Shown here: in pieces, positions 1 through 11,278 of the stretch
Layout: the number at the start of each line of letters is the position of its first letter
How positions within the stretch are numbered: the first letter of the stretch is position 1
Assembly: GCA_012064385.1 (NCBI GenBank)
Contig: QRDG01000414.1
Span: 1,306,147-1,370,146, forward strand
Source: Puccinellia tenuiflora
Taxonomy: Eukaryota > Streptophyta > Magnoliopsida > Poales > Poaceae
Direction: 5' to 3'
Length of the DNA: 64,000 bases
Position numbers and translations under genes: made by a program
Notes under the pieces: model-generated
Database searches by the model: none
Told to the model about the DNA's origin: nothing
What the model saw: only the letters and a program-made list of their open reading frames with translations

Positions 1-245
1 GTAAGGAGAAAAAGGTACAACATATAATGATTATTGTCTCTGTTAACTCAATATGAATGAAATCCATAGAGTTTAGAGGACAATAATGAGGAGTAGTGTA
101 GGATATGTTGGTAAAACTCCTTCAAACCATATGGGACAAATAAGGAGAAAATGATCCAACATATAATGATTATTGCCTCCGTTAACTCGATATGAAGTGT
201 ATCCATAGAATTTAGAGGGCAATAAATATGTCGTGTATACTTCCC
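1..245. repeat. Tandem repeat, ~139 bp period, in copia 3' region
   Basis: Two diverged direct copies start at 1 and 140. Both contain CATATAATGATTATTG and a TTAGAGG(A/G)CAATAA block. They lie downstream, in the minus-strand sense, of the RNase H remnant of the copia element that begins above 480, so they probably belong to its 3' non-coding region or 3' LTR. The window edge cuts the first copy. Confidence 0.6.
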
Positions 246-479
246 TAAAAACCCCGGTGGGGAAAACAGAAAGTATGACATATAATCTTATGTTGATATT
301 ACCTCATTAAAAACCTTAATGAGAACCTGAAAAGTAAACTCATAAAGGGAAAAAGAGTGTAATATGATGCTTTGAACATGAATAGTTCAGGAAGATACTC
401 CACCTGACTCTTGCATATCTCTAAGTCGTCAAATACCAATTCCATGAATATATTTAAGGAATATTGAAGTTGGTAGAGA

Positions 480-3400
480 CTTCATGAACAAACCAGCAAG
501 CTTTTCACATGATTTGGATTTGCAAGATGTTTATCCATTGACTCTTGTGGAGTTCATAGGGATACAATAATTGAGAGGCAATATGCTTAGTGTTATTGCT
601 CTTAGTGTATCATGTTTGCATCCATGCAACACAAGCCGCATTATCTTCGCAAATAATGGTAGGTGATTCGATAGAACCAATTCCACATGACTAATGTATG
701 CAGTTTGTCATTCCGTGAAGCCACATGTGTTAACATGAAGCATTGCATCTTAGAATGATCGTGGTAGTATAGTCACCAGAGTCTATTTGAAGACATCAAT
801 GGAGTGACAACTCTACCATGTATGTACACGTTGTAGGATCATGTAAGTAGCCAATACCAGTCTCTAAATTGGAGTTCAGATTTCTCCGAAATTGATACAA
901 TATGTCAAGATATTTGGTGCCTTGGAGATATCGAAAGATATTCTTAATCCCCTAACCAATTGTGTTAGTGGGTCCAATGGCATTGAGATATGGAACATTA
1001 TGTGCCAACATCTCTTCTCCATCTTCCCATGGATCTTTCTCTCATGACTTGTCTATATCAAATTTCTCCAATTTTCTGGATATAGGCATCTTAGTGTACC
1101 ATAATACTTGAGTGAAGGTGCTCGAGTTGTGGTCCCAAGCACTATTTGGGTTTATCCATATTCTTCATCTCAAATCTGTCTGTTAGATGATCATGTGTTT
1201 TGTCATTTAGGAGTTATCCTTATCTATGACATACACGCATGGGTAATCATCATGGTAGGAGTAATCCTTGTGTATAAGGAACTCACTACGTCGGTTGTAC
1301 CAAAATATGTTGCATTTGTGTTTCGATTTGGACAGAGATTCCATCGGGAACCATACATGTCGCAATCTAGTGATCCACATGGATATGTTGTCACTACACC
1401 TATCAACTGCACAGATAGATGATTTTGTACTGCCAATGTTATATGTATCAGAAAGAGATTCCACTCATGTCTAGAGAGAAGGTCTCGGATCTCTGCGGAA
1501 ACCCGACCTTATGCTACAAGCCTTGCTTTCTCACCACCTTGTAGTTCTCATTCCGTTTCTGGAAGAAAACCCATTGAATTCCATAGGGGATTCATTTGGA
1601 AGAGCGAGGCTATATCTGCTTGGATTGCATCCTTCGATTGAGTTCAGTCCTAGCAAGTGTGTTCACACTCTGCCATGTCCATGGTCTTTGGATCTGAATC
1701 ATTGTAAAGGGTGTTTGCAATCATACAAGAGAAATATTTGTCGACAGTTGTAGACTTTTGGATATATGATTCTCCAGAATCAATGTAGTTGGAGTAAATA
1801 GCGTGCACCCTTGATAACTCTTCATGATTTCCCAATACGCGTGAGTCTGGGTGTTCCGATGTCCCAGCCAGTGTGTGCAAGCTGGAGCTGGGGTTGTGGA
1901 GGTTTTCCTTCCACTGGGTGTATACTACCCATTAGGTGTTCATCAACGCAAGGTCGACTTGCATTTACTGATTTAGAGGATTTATCCTCGATTTCCTTTT
2001 GTTGCTTTGCGAAAAGCTGGATCCTGGTTAGAGGCCGCACTACTCCCCCTCTTTTTATTAAAAAGGGGAGTCGAGTGGTTTTTATTGGTACCTCCACTCT
2101 TTCGGGCACATTTCTAATCAGATTGAAAGACTTTGTAACACCTTTAAGATCAGTAAATGAATCTGGCAGGTTATTTGCATGCTTGCAAATTAGTGAATCC
2201 GGACGTAGAGTCAAGATTCTTGAGTACGTGGATATGGGGAGGAACGTGAAGTTCCAGTTGATTTCCTGGCATTCGATGTGGTACTTGAAATCTCCCCCTA
2301 ATGCCTGGAAATATCCTCCTTAAATATAAGAAATCAGTGTACTGGGCTATGAATACATCCCTAATGAGGGGTTCAAGGTACTTGTTGATCGACGGAGATA
2401 TGTACCACCACATAGATCCCTAATATGTGGGCCCATGATGTACGCTGCGGTGGTGAGATCGGTACGCGTGCAGCGCTTTCGAACTTACGCAGATGGGAAA
2501 TGCTCGGAGGATTTCACGTATCAATTGCAGGGGGGAAGTACTGCGATATGCAGTTAGTCAGTAGCAGCGTGTAAAACTGCATGACTCCAACGTGAAGTTG
2601 GTGAATTGCAATTCATTAACATGGGTTGTGCAATGAGAAAAAAAATCCTTTGATCAGAGATGGAACCAAAAACAATTGTGCATGGACACATAGGGCATTC
2701 TGCTGAACTTCGATCCTCGGAGCCATGCACTAAATAGAGGAGGCATGCGAAGAGAATCCTGCAACAATATTTGTCCATTCGAATTGATTTAATTCGATTT
2801 TTAGTCCAAACAATGGCTGGTTGGGACCACAAATATCACCTTTGAATGCGTTTAAGGGACTGAAGTGATCATTTGGTGCAATATATGCACACGAAATCTC
2901 ATGACTCGAAAAGTTTAGCTCATGCAAATCATGACCGATGGAATTGCATTATATGCAAGATGTGCTACGAGTTGGGTGTACGTCTAGTACAATCCAATAA
3001 ATAGAGTGGGTATATAGTCATATACTTGTTCCACATCCATCGGATTGACACTCGTAGAAAACTATATATAGAATTGAAGAAGTTCCAATATGGAAATCTT
3101 TATCAGATATATAGAATGTATACAATCTTATTTATAACAAAGTGCTGATACAATATATATGTTCTATACAACAACACTAATGGACATTTAATAAAATGAC
3201 CACTAAGGAGATAGTGGGACTAGTTTAAGTCTCCAAACACTTTGGTTGAGGTGTACTTAACCATCATGTTCTCCGTGCCTGTAGGGTCCTCTGACTGATG
3301 GAGAGTTATGGCGTTGCAAGGTCCAGTAGGAATATCTCGCGAACAACAAGCTCCATTGGTGTCAGCTGGATGAAGGTTGAAGTTGGCTTCAAACCTTTTC

Positions 3401-4166
3401 CCTTGAGGTGCTTTGCATCCCTGGGATTGCTGGTACAGAATGGCCAGATGCTTTGGGGTATTTCACTTGTTAGTGGGATGCATGTAGCAACCACACTTGT
3501 CGCAAAGCTTAGTTATTTTAAACTCATGCTTTGCGGTGTCTTTCCTATGGTATGAGTTTCTAGGCTTCCTGTTCCGGTTTGTGCTTTCGCTTACCATTGG
3601 AGTTCAAAGGCTTGTCATTGAAGAAACCATCAAACTTTTGCTCGTTCGCGACATTCATATGAACTTCGGGTAGTGGTTGAGAACCAACCAGGTGCTGAGA
3701 GCCATTCTTAGCGAGTAGCTCATCATGCTTTTCCGCCTGAAGTAGGATATGATTAAATCTGAATAGACTTGGTAGTCGCGAGCACGGTACTACTGCTGGA
3801 GGATCCTGTCAGATGGGAGAATAGTCGACAGAGTTTTCTCTATCTTCTCCGCATCAGTAGGTTCCTTCCTGCAAAAGCGTAGCTTGGAACTGATCTATGC
3901 GTACCTCGTTTTGAGGGCCTGAAACTAAGTGCTTGGGGATTCCTCCTCCAAGTACTCAACCTTAAGATCTGGATGAATATGGTGCTTTATGATGTATAAA
4001 GCACCTTTTTTTTTCATCTGTCAGCGACGTCACTCCAGCCGGGGTAGATCCACCGGGCCTGGGTTTGACGCACTAATCCACGGGACGCAAAGGCGATCTT
4101 GATTTCCATGGCCCATATAGGATAGTTGTGGCCTTTGAAAGTGAGTGCATCAAACTCTCGAGCCAT
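480..4166 (-). pseudogene. Degenerate Ty1-copia gag-pol polyprotein
   Basis: Read on the minus strand, fragments of a copia polyprotein occur in the expected order. A gag start near 4166 reads MAREFDALTFKGHNYPIWAM. A zinc knuckle near 3510-3460 keeps C-x2-C-x4-H but its final Cys codon is now TGA. An integrase-to-RT linker lies at 2413-1822, with NVPERVEVP and INKYLEPLIRDVF. RNase H near 670-480 retains the ICEDNAACVAWMQT signature. Stops and frameshifts interrupt all of it; the longest open piece is 130 codons. Order, orientation and motifs support Ty1-copia. The exact family is not certain. It is old, because lesions occur in every domain. Confidence 0.8.
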
Positions 4167-4938
4167 AAATTAAACCAGAGAATATTAATTTACGTTCCCT
4201 AAATTAAAATCCATCATGGTTATGTTATAATGAACTATGCAAAATAAATGAAATTTCAAGAAATGGGCTTGAAATTATAAGTGCGAATTTCGAATTGTTA
4301 AGCATGACACTATGTAGATAATCTCCGAAAGAAATTTCGAAATAGATCTAGCAGCATTGGCGGAGTATAAAATACTCACGCTTCGAATGCCTTATGTCAT
4401 AACTTAATTAAAATGTATGGGAGAGGACATTGGCAATCATAATGTCAGAATGACAAAATGTAGGCGTAAACAGTAGTGGTAGATAAATCTACACACCACC
4501 TCATGATCCCAAAACATCAACTCGAAGAGACCACTTTAAATTTTGCATCTATATTTGCAAGAAATTAAAAATCTCAATTGCAAATGGACATAATTAATCT
4601 CAACACGTGACGAACGTGGAAATATATTACATCAACATACTATCTGGAATACATTGGTACTCAACAAAAAACAGTACTAAAATATATGTACTGAATTAAC
4701 AGGTCTAAAACAGAAATAAACACTGCTAGAACTACTGTTATAACACTAGGCTAAATTGCTGATAAACTGAAACTAGTACTGAACAGCAAATAGCAAAACA
4801 AACAGCGAAGGGCTGCTGTGGTGCCCTTATTTCTATCACATGCACATGTCGCTGCCGTGGCTAGATTCCCTGGCTCCCTACCACACACGCACATGTCAGT
4901 GCCACATATGCAGTTTGCCCGGTCAGTAAAAGAGATAA
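4167..4938 (-). other. AT-rich region upstream of copia gag (probable 5' leader/LTR remnant)
   Basis: This stretch has no ORF of note and no host-gene signal. It lies immediately 5' (minus sense) of the copia gag start, where a leader and 5' LTR should be. I could not find a clean TG...CA boundary or a second copy to pair with it. The part next to 4939 contains two short imperfect repeats of an ACATGTC(G/A) motif. It is the target into which the Harbinger element inserted. Confidence 0.35.
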
Positions 4939-5248
4939 GGCTGGTGCCAGTGCACCACGGGCTATAGCCCGTGATAGCGCTGCCACGTCAGCTTTTTCTC
5001 CCACTCTCACCCCACTCTCACCACACTCTCACCCCACGGTGCCAGTGCACGGGCTATAGTGCCAGCTCTCACTTCTCTCTCCTCCACATCAGCATTTCTT
5101 TTTCAGATTAAGTAATTTCACTCGCTTTTGTTTAGACATTTAAAATAATGCAATAAAATAATTTTATTGAACTAAAAATGTTACTGATTGCATAATAATT
5201 AATAAAATTGCATAATAAAAAAATTACATAATAAATAAAAAATACATT

Positions 5249-6538
5249 CTAATCCTCCTCATCCTCCTCATCCTCATCATCATCTTGCAGCCCAAGCTCT
5301 TTTTCCACCAAATTCATGGCCTTCGCATGTTTGTGTTTTTCTGTTTCGTCCATGTCGGCGGTTGATCGGTCCTTCATTTTGTTCCATTGCTTGAGTAGCT
5401 TAGCCTTCACTAAACCACCCCACATGTTCTTCATTGTGAAGGCTTTACTTGCTGCCTCACTGCTTGATGAGGATTCCTTCCCCTTCCTCTTTCCCTTCTC
5501 CCTCCGTGCCGTTGCCTTGGCCCTATCGCGGCCTATTGGACGGTCCTCCTCCGTCGCGTCGCCAGAGCTGTACTCTCCAGAAACTCCGAGGCGGCTTCTC
5601 TTGGAAGTGGAATCGGATCCACTACCAGGACCATGTTGTCCTTTCCACTTCGCTTCATTGCGAACAGCTTCCCACCAGTGGTGGCGTCTGAAAGGCTGAG
5701 TCACTCTGTCATCATTCTCGTACCTCGCCATTGCCGCCTTCATGACCATTGTATCGTCTGCTCCACTCTGACGTAACCCTTCTTCTTGGATGTAGTATGC
5801 ATTGAACAAGGACACCTCACGGTTGTAGACGTTCCAATGATCCTTCAGTTGCTTCGCGGTCCGACGACGGGAAGGTTCCGAGGTAGAGTTGAAGGTCTCA
5901 GCTATCTGACCCCAAAAACTAACGCCGGTCTTGCAATTACCGGCGATAGAGTCCTTGGAGTGAAAAATCCAAGCATGAACCTACCCGAAATAGATATTGT
6001 TAGTCATATAATAAAATAAAATTCCATATTAAATATGTGACGGGTAAGTAAATTACCAGTTTTTCCTCGTCCGCAGTTGTCCAGTCAAGCCTCTTTGGAC
6101 GCTTTGGTACGATTGTTTCCGCGGCTTCGGACCCGGAGCTTGGAGCAGTGGCTTCGGGAGGTGGTGGGGGGTATGGAGCATATGGCGGGTATGGAGCATA
6201 TGGAGGTGGAGCATATGGACCGTATGGCCCCGGAGGTGGTGGGTACAGAGGTAGACTCCCACTCCCGCTACCTGTAGGTGGAGCATGTAGAGGTGGTGGG
6301 GGGTATGGATACGGAGGCGGAGGGTATGGACCATATGGCCCCGGAGGTGGAGGGTATGAACCATATGGCCCCGGAGGTGGTGTGCCGGAGGGGAGTAAAA
6401 CTCGGGGATGCGGCGAAGAACTGACATTGGAGCGACGATGTGTCGGAGAATATCATCTAGGTGAGGGGTTGGGTTTGGTGACCCGTCGGACTGCAAGAGA
6501 TCGGTGAATGCGGTGAAATCTGGAGTCCAACCCGACAT
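5249..6538 (-). pseudogene. PIF/Harbinger ORF1 (Myb/SANT-like protein), two exons, frameshifted
   Basis: This resembles the ORF1 DNA-binding accessory protein of plant PIF/Harbinger elements, often annotated as a glutathione S-transferase T3-like or trihelix protein. Exon 1 is 6538-6057, the intron is 6056-5981 (GT...AG, 76 bp) and exon 2 is 5980-5249. Across the junction the reading gives PKRLDWTTADEEKL then VHAWIFHSKDSIAGNC, the tryptophan-spaced SANT/Myb core. Exon 2 then has RRRTAKQLKDHWN, a basic Ser-rich stretch and an acidic DDEDEEDEED tail. Exon 1 begins MSGWTPDFTAFTDLLQ, followed by a Pro/Tyr/Gly repeat region. The 482-nt exon is one nucleotide short of keeping frame, and the frame change falls in the repeats near 6385-6410. 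Exon 2 is open to its stop. The copy is probably inactive but young. Confidence 0.8.
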
Positions 6539-6612
6539 GGTGGAGAAGATTTGGGAGAGTGGAGGAGAGAAATGAGATGAAGTGAGGTGTGGAATGAGTG
6601 AGGTGGTGGGGG

Positions 6613-6622
6613 GTATTTATAG
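6613..6622 (-). promoter_or_regulatory. TATA box of Harbinger ORF1
   Basis: On the minus strand the sequence reads CTATAAATAC, 75-84 bp upstream of the ORF1 start codon at 6538. Spacing and sequence fit a plant core promoter. The segment between them is a purine/pyrimidine-biased leader rich in CTCATTCCACACC-like sequence. Confidence 0.6.
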
Positions 6623-7023
6623 GGGGTTGGGGATGAAATTTGGAGTTTTTTGAAAAAAAATTCGAATTTTTTGAGGCTGCAACGGACACCTCAACGGCTA
6701 GCTGACGTGGACGAATCACAGCTCGCCACGTCAGCTAGCCGTTGCGGCTACCGCCCGCCTGTCACCCCGCTCCCGCCCGCCTGTCGCCCCTCTCCCGCCC
6801 CGCTCCCGCCCGCCTGTCGCCCCGCCAGCGCGCCGCCCGCCCCCGCCCGCCTCCGCCTCCCGCCTCACTCTCGCCGCCAACGCGGGCGGCAGCGGGGCGG
6901 TAGCGGCCGCTACCGCCGAGCGGTGGATCCACCGCCCCCCGCTACCGTCCCGCCCCTCTCCCGCCCCCTCCCGCCCCGAGCCGGGCGATATCGCCCGCCG
7001 TGTCGCCCGCGTTGGCACCAGCC

Positions 7024-7996
7024 TAAGGAGGGAGAGGAAACAAGTCCAAGCTCTCGATCCCCAATTCTCAGACTGAACCACGCGGAGAGCACAAGGCCGG
7101 CCGGCCGCATATGCAATCACCGGCGACGGGCAGAGGGACCAGGCGCTCCGCCGTCTTCCTCGGAGGAGGAGCCACCAAGGAGGCCGTGGCTGGAAGCCAC
7201 GCCGTTGGAGACTCCATTTGCGACGCCGTTCGTGAGCCCGAGCGCCGCAGGGCTCCATGTGCCGGAGCGGCGGCTCGACGGCGAGCTCACCAGCAGGGCG
7301 CCAAGGGCCGTGAGACGGCGGCGAGCCCCAGTGCGCGGTGAAGGCGGAGGGGTGGCCAGTGTCGGGGACGGCAGGCGCGGCGTCGACATCGACAACCGCG
7401 TGGTTGGAGGAGCCGTTCACGCCGGAGCCGAAGGCGAAGACGGAGGCCCCGGTTGGTGCGGACACGAAGGCGAGCGCGTCGCCGTCGCGAACCCGCACAA
7501 GGGGCGCGTCCGGTGCGCGTGCCACCGTTGGCGACCTCAGGAGCGGCGCGCCGGCATCTGCTTCAACAACCGCTCGGGTCGGAGGCTGCGGCGGTGCGTC
7601 GTGGACGGCGAAGTCGTACTGGTGCAGGGGGCAAACTACCCAGCCATGCACCGGGCACCAGAACGGCGGCGGCGGAGCGGCCAGCGCCAGGTCGATGTCC
7701 TCGTCGGCGTCAAGCCTTGGTGCGGCCGGACCGGCGAGAAGCCAGTCGGGCACGACGGGCTGGAGAGGCGCCCGCGGCTGCACAACCTGGTTCGAGGGCC
7801 CCGCGTCGTTCCGGTGGTGGTGACGGAGGTCCTGGCGGTTCCAACCTCCACGCCGGAAGCGGCGGAGGTCGCGCACATGGCGCTGGAAGCGCCGGAGTCC
7901 GCCCACACCATGGCGGCGGTGGCGAGCGACGAAGCGACGACCACGGCCGTCGGCGCGAAGGAGGCGAAGAAGCAGGTACATCGGAACTCGAGGCAT
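7024..7996 (-). CDS. GC-rich ORF downstream of a copia-type LTR, unknown product
   Basis: Minus frame open from an ATG at 7996 through the Harbinger boundary at 7023; the open frame continues inside the transposon to 6731, so the natural C-terminus has been replaced. The conceptual protein starts MPRVPMYLLLRLL and has a region with FWCPVHGWVVCPLHQYDF, then an Ala/Val/Pro-rich stretch. I recognise no domain. It sits directly behind the LTR at 8073-8299, where gag would begin, so a gag-like or captured-gene segment is possible. GC is so high that several other frames on both strands are also open over the same interval, including a plus-strand frame of 481 codons. The coding claim is therefore weak and the frame choice rests mainly on position and a more natural residue mix. 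Confidence 0.3.
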
Positions 7997-8072
7997 GGTT
8001 CCGTTTCTTACCTCTTCCCCTGTTCTTGTTGTCTTCTCGTCGGAATCGCTCCGGTGAGCAGTGCTTATAACG

Positions 8073-8299
8073 TGTTGAAAGTAATCGAGTTGTAAACGAG
8101 AGACAAGAAACAAATGATTCAACTGTGTTCTTTATTTCATTGATGATCGAGTATTTATACAAAGGAACGGTCGCGAACAAGAGATGCGTCCGTTCGTGGG
8201 GGCGTAAGGGAGCGTCACGACTGTTGCCGAAGCAACCACACGTGAGATTACATTGGGAGGATTATCCCTTTAATTAAGTGAATTAATTAAATCCTAACA
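8073..8299 (-). mobile_element. Copia-type LTR (solo or 5' LTR of a truncated element)
   Basis: On the minus strand this 227-bp segment starts TGTTAGGATTTAATTAATTC and ends TTTCAACA. It holds a TATA box (TATAAATAC, forward 8149-8157) and an AATGAAATAAAG polyadenylation-like signal in promoter-to-terminator order. These are the hallmarks of a short Ty1-copia LTR. No second copy lies at the expected distance, so the rest of the element is lost or displaced by the Harbinger insertion. Confidence 0.55.
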
Positions 8300-8369
8300 C
8301 TTGGGAAGCAAAGATCACACTATTGAGTTTTGTTTATTAGGAGTAGGTGCATAAAACAGTGGAAGGGAA

Positions 8370-9165
8370 TTTTTTTTTTGAGAAACAACTTGTAATCAAA
8401 CAAAACAGAAATTACAGATCAAACACAAGAGCCAGAACATGAAGAAACAGAGGACCAATAACATCATCTTCAACCTCTTGACTTGAAGAAAGCTGAAATC
8501 AACGCTGCCGCAACAGAGTTGAAAAAACAGCACCTTCAAATCCACTACCAGGAGCAAGAAGACCCCTTGCCAACGGGCATTGTGAGCCGCAAGATCCACT
8601 AAGCTGTGGAAGAACATCGGCCGGCGACGGTCGCCGAGTACATCTCGCTCCGGTTCTGCCTGCACACCACCAATCCACTCCCTGGCCTCCATCTTCTTCC
8701 GTCACGCTCCACGGAGCAGCTTCATCCATCTTCCCCGGAGCACCAGATGCCGACCAAGAACACCTTGCCCCGCCTCCATGACGGTGAGCTTGGCAGACTC
8801 GATCAAGATCTGAAGCTCCAACGCAGACCTTATTTACGGAGGTTCTGGACCCTCCCCTCCACCTCGCTTGCGGCTCCGGCCATGGGAGCACCACCAAGAA
8901 GAGGAGAGACGCCCAACGACACCAGATCTGGGTCAACAGACCCGGCATCTCCCTCCCGGCATGAAGCCGAGACCAGGCATGAAGCCCACACCAGGCATAT
9001 TGCCAAGAACAACTACTACTAAAGAAGCTAACCCTACCACTACCTCTACTAATTACACCCCAAGTGCCGGCGCCGCTCGTCAGCCGCTTCCCGTCGGCAT
9101 CACCGGCAGGAAAGGCATCGGATAGGCCCGGATCTCCGGAGTCGACTCTCAAGGTGTACTGTACC
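8370..9165 (-). mobile_element. Probable 3' end of a non-LTR retroelement
   Basis: The left border is a run of ten T (8370-8379), which is a poly(A) tail on the minus strand preceded by GTTTCTCA. The minus frame upstream of it runs through VDLKVLFFQLCCGSVDF and a Leu/Phe/Cys-rich stretch, then repeats LLVLCFFMFWLLCLICNF. This resembles the hydrophobic read-through seen at the 3' end of grass LINE-derived sequences. No reverse transcriptase is present. No convincing target duplication was found at the right side, whose boundary is approximate. Confidence 0.35.
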
Positions 9166-9820
9166 AAGGAGAGAGGAAAGGGAGGGGAAAGTGGCCCTAT
9201 GAATTGGCCAAGTCCGCTAGTTGTCGCCTCGCCTGGGAGGCTGGGAACTCACATTCGAAATGCATTGCCGCATCCAAGAGCAAGCGTCAGGCTCCCGCAA
9301 CTGGCCATCGCACTCGGCTTACCAGGTGACGTTGGAGTTCAATCGATCGAGCATGGTGTTGTACGAGTTACCTGCGTACGTGAGCTAGCTAGTTCATTTG
9401 CTGGAACCAAGCAGTACCAACGGATGGGCAACAGGCTAGCAGCTGCCTGAAACTGTTTCACTGCTTTGTCGACAAACTCGTCTGATAGATCAGTGGCTCA
9501 TAATCATTAAACATGAAATAAAACTTAATTAAAGAACAACATGATCAAACACAGGACATATTGCAATACCCATGTGGACCATTCAGCAGAAGACGATTTT
9601 GAAGTTACTACCATGTAACAGCCATGTGAAAATGTTAAAGGTTTGAACTCCGTACACAGGCTGAAATATTTGATTGTTCATATTCAGTACTAGGAGTATC
9701 TTCTATTGTTCCTGTCGACTAAGAAAAAAGAAAGCACGCGTCCATAGGCCGATCAGTCCATGCACACCAACGGATTACAAATTGGACAACATGCACCGAT
9801 CAGTAATCACAAAACACCCG
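9166..9820. other. Intergenic / 3' flank of the DnaJ-type zinc-finger gene
   Basis: No convincing coding frame. The stretch contains unassigned GC-rich DNA up to about 9450 and then AT-rich DNA that includes the probable 3' UTR of the minus-strand gene ending at 9821. I could not fix the polyadenylation site. Confidence 0.4.
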
Positions 9821-10845
9821 TTAAATGGTCATCTGACCTTTCGAGCACTCTGGACAAAGGAGGCGGCCTTTAGAACGGCACTTTGAGCAAGGGACTAAAT
9901 CAGCTGCGTTCGTCTCAGCTCCAAGTGATTCGTAGATATCCTCCAGCATGCCAAATGTGAAGGTTCCACCTTTCCTAACAGAACCTACTCCTTTGCATGT
10001 TGAACATGCTACCATGCGAAGATCACCACAGCGCTTGCACATCTTTAGAGACCTGCAATGCAGTACCTAATTTTAAGCAATATTGAAGGGTATTTGGGTT
10101 TCATTGCAGAGGCCCCATTTTTTTCTCACGACCAATTAGCAACAACATCATTGGAGTGCAATAGTCATTCGATAACAAATGAATTAGCTCACTCCAATTG
10201 TTCAGAACATATATTCCCCAAGAGACATAATTTTTATTTCCACTTCTCATATTTCGGTTTCTGCTGGTCATATATGATCTCTTTTGATTTGCCATAAGCG
10301 CAACTAGTTCATGACTATGCATAAACTGATCCTACCAAAGCATAAAAGTACAGAAAAAAATGTGGAATAGCTCAAATGAAGGCATAATTTTTGCTGGAGT
10401 AGCTAAGCACGTCGATTCCCTTAGCAATTTTTGGAAAGTTTCTTTATGGTTTAATCCTTGGATAGAAGCACTTGAGTTTTCACCTTAAGTTTAAATCATA
10501 GCATACCACTGTTGTGATGTCAACGCAAACAAAAAATGCCAATATTCGCCCTAATGTATGTTTTCTCTCATGGTTTGTCTGTCACTACTTCACTCTGTTT
10601 CTCTGTTCGTGCCAGTAAAGTTCGTTTTCTATGACGACAATGAGTTTTGCTAGCATGAAGTAACATGCATTCATCAGAACTGGGGTGCACCCAACAACAA
10701 ATGAGAGGGGAACAAGCGAGCAAGACAAGGACCTTCTCTGCGAAGTGGCGATGAAGCCGTCGACCCTTTGTGCGGCGATGCTGGCGCCGAGAAGCAGAGC
10801 ACCCACCGCAAATCCGGCGATCTCGCTGTCCGTCAGTCCGTCCAT
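9821..10845 (-). CDS. DnaJ-type cysteine-rich zinc-finger membrane protein, 114 aa
   Basis: A likely intact host gene. Coding exons are 10845-10733 and 10052-9821, joined by a 680-bp GT...AG intron in phase 2; together they give 345 nt and 114 residues. The protein starts MDGLTDSEIAGFAVGALLLG, with a hydrophobic segment at about residues 9-25, and has four CxxC pairs at 43-46, 54-57, 93-96 and 104-107. This is the spacing of the DnaJ/BSD2 zinc-finger fold, with the KGVGSV knuckle after the second pair. No J domain is present. Plant proteins of this class act as thiol/zinc chaperones, often in plastids; from memory this most resembles the small Arabidopsis At1g22630-type protein. The ATG at 10897-10899 is excluded because it lies in the 5'-UTR intron. 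Splice junctions and conserved Cys pairs make the model solid, the exact function less so. Confidence 0.85.
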
Positions 10846-10975
10846 GTCCGCGCTTCTCTCTCCCAGGGGCGAACGAATCACCCTGAAAATTGGATGCATT
10901 GGGGGAGGAAAGAATTCAGAATTGGATTAGAACACACCTTAATTAGAAAATACAAGCAAACTCGGATTCTTTACC
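10846..10975 (-). other. 5' UTR and 5'-UTR intron of the zinc-finger gene
   Basis: A 92-bp GT...AG intron (10974-10883) separates an upstream non-coding exon ending at 10975 from the coding exon, whose 5' UTR is 10882-10846. The acceptor is TTTTCAG and the donor reads G|GTAAAG. The upstream exon probably begins near 11040-11060, in the CTCCCGCCGGAGC segment, but its start cannot be fixed. Leader introns of this kind often raise expression in plants. Confidence 0.6.
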
Positions 10976-11278
10976 CAGAACAGAAATCGATCCTAGCCTA
11001 GACGAGGACAGCGACGATTGGGAGAGAAATTCCTTGCAGGTGTTTGCTCCGGCGGGAGGATGCCGAGGCCTATAACGTATTTGGCGGAGAGGCCGTGGTG
11101 AAGAGGATAAGGCAGGCCGACGTGGACGCCATTTCTCTTCTCTTCACATGTTTTTTTTATAAGCGCTTTATTATTTAAGCATTACACCCGACCTATGCAT
11201 AACAAGATGTACATAAAATAAAATATTCACAAGCTGATTAACAAATCATATGATCATGCACTCCGCCTATGGTGGTGG

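Larger units (their letters stand above)
4939..7023 (-). mobile_element. PIF/Harbinger-type DNA transposon carrying ORF1 only
   Basis: The element begins GGCTGGTGCCA and ends with its exact inverse TGGCACCAGCC. It is flanked by a TAA duplication (4936-4938 and 7024-7026), the 3-bp target typical of PIF/Harbinger elements. Just inside each end is a short palindrome, CGGGCTATAGCCCG on the left and CGGGCGATATCGCCCG on the right. The 2,085 bp contain the Myb/trihelix-like ORF1 but no DDE transposase, so the copy is non-autonomous and would need transposase in trans. The segment 6730-7023 is very GC-rich with no recognisable product. It inserted beside the copia remnant on the left and a second copia-like unit on the right. 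Confidence 0.85.

Noticed and set aside
6650..8095. 481-codon plus-strand ORF as a host gene
   Set aside because: Crosses the Harbinger terminus at 7023 and the copia LTR at 8073, so it cannot be an ancestral gene; GC-rich composition explains the open frame.
8370..8379. Target duplication for the non-LTR fragment
   Set aside because: GGAAGGGAA beside the T-run resembles GGAAAGGGAGGGG near 9175 but the match is imperfect and purine-rich, so not accepted.
10585..10899. 104-codon single-exon model starting at the ATG 10897-10899
   Set aside because: Its first codons fall in the 5'-UTR intron and its end reads into the coding intron; the spliced model joins conserved CxxC pairs in frame.
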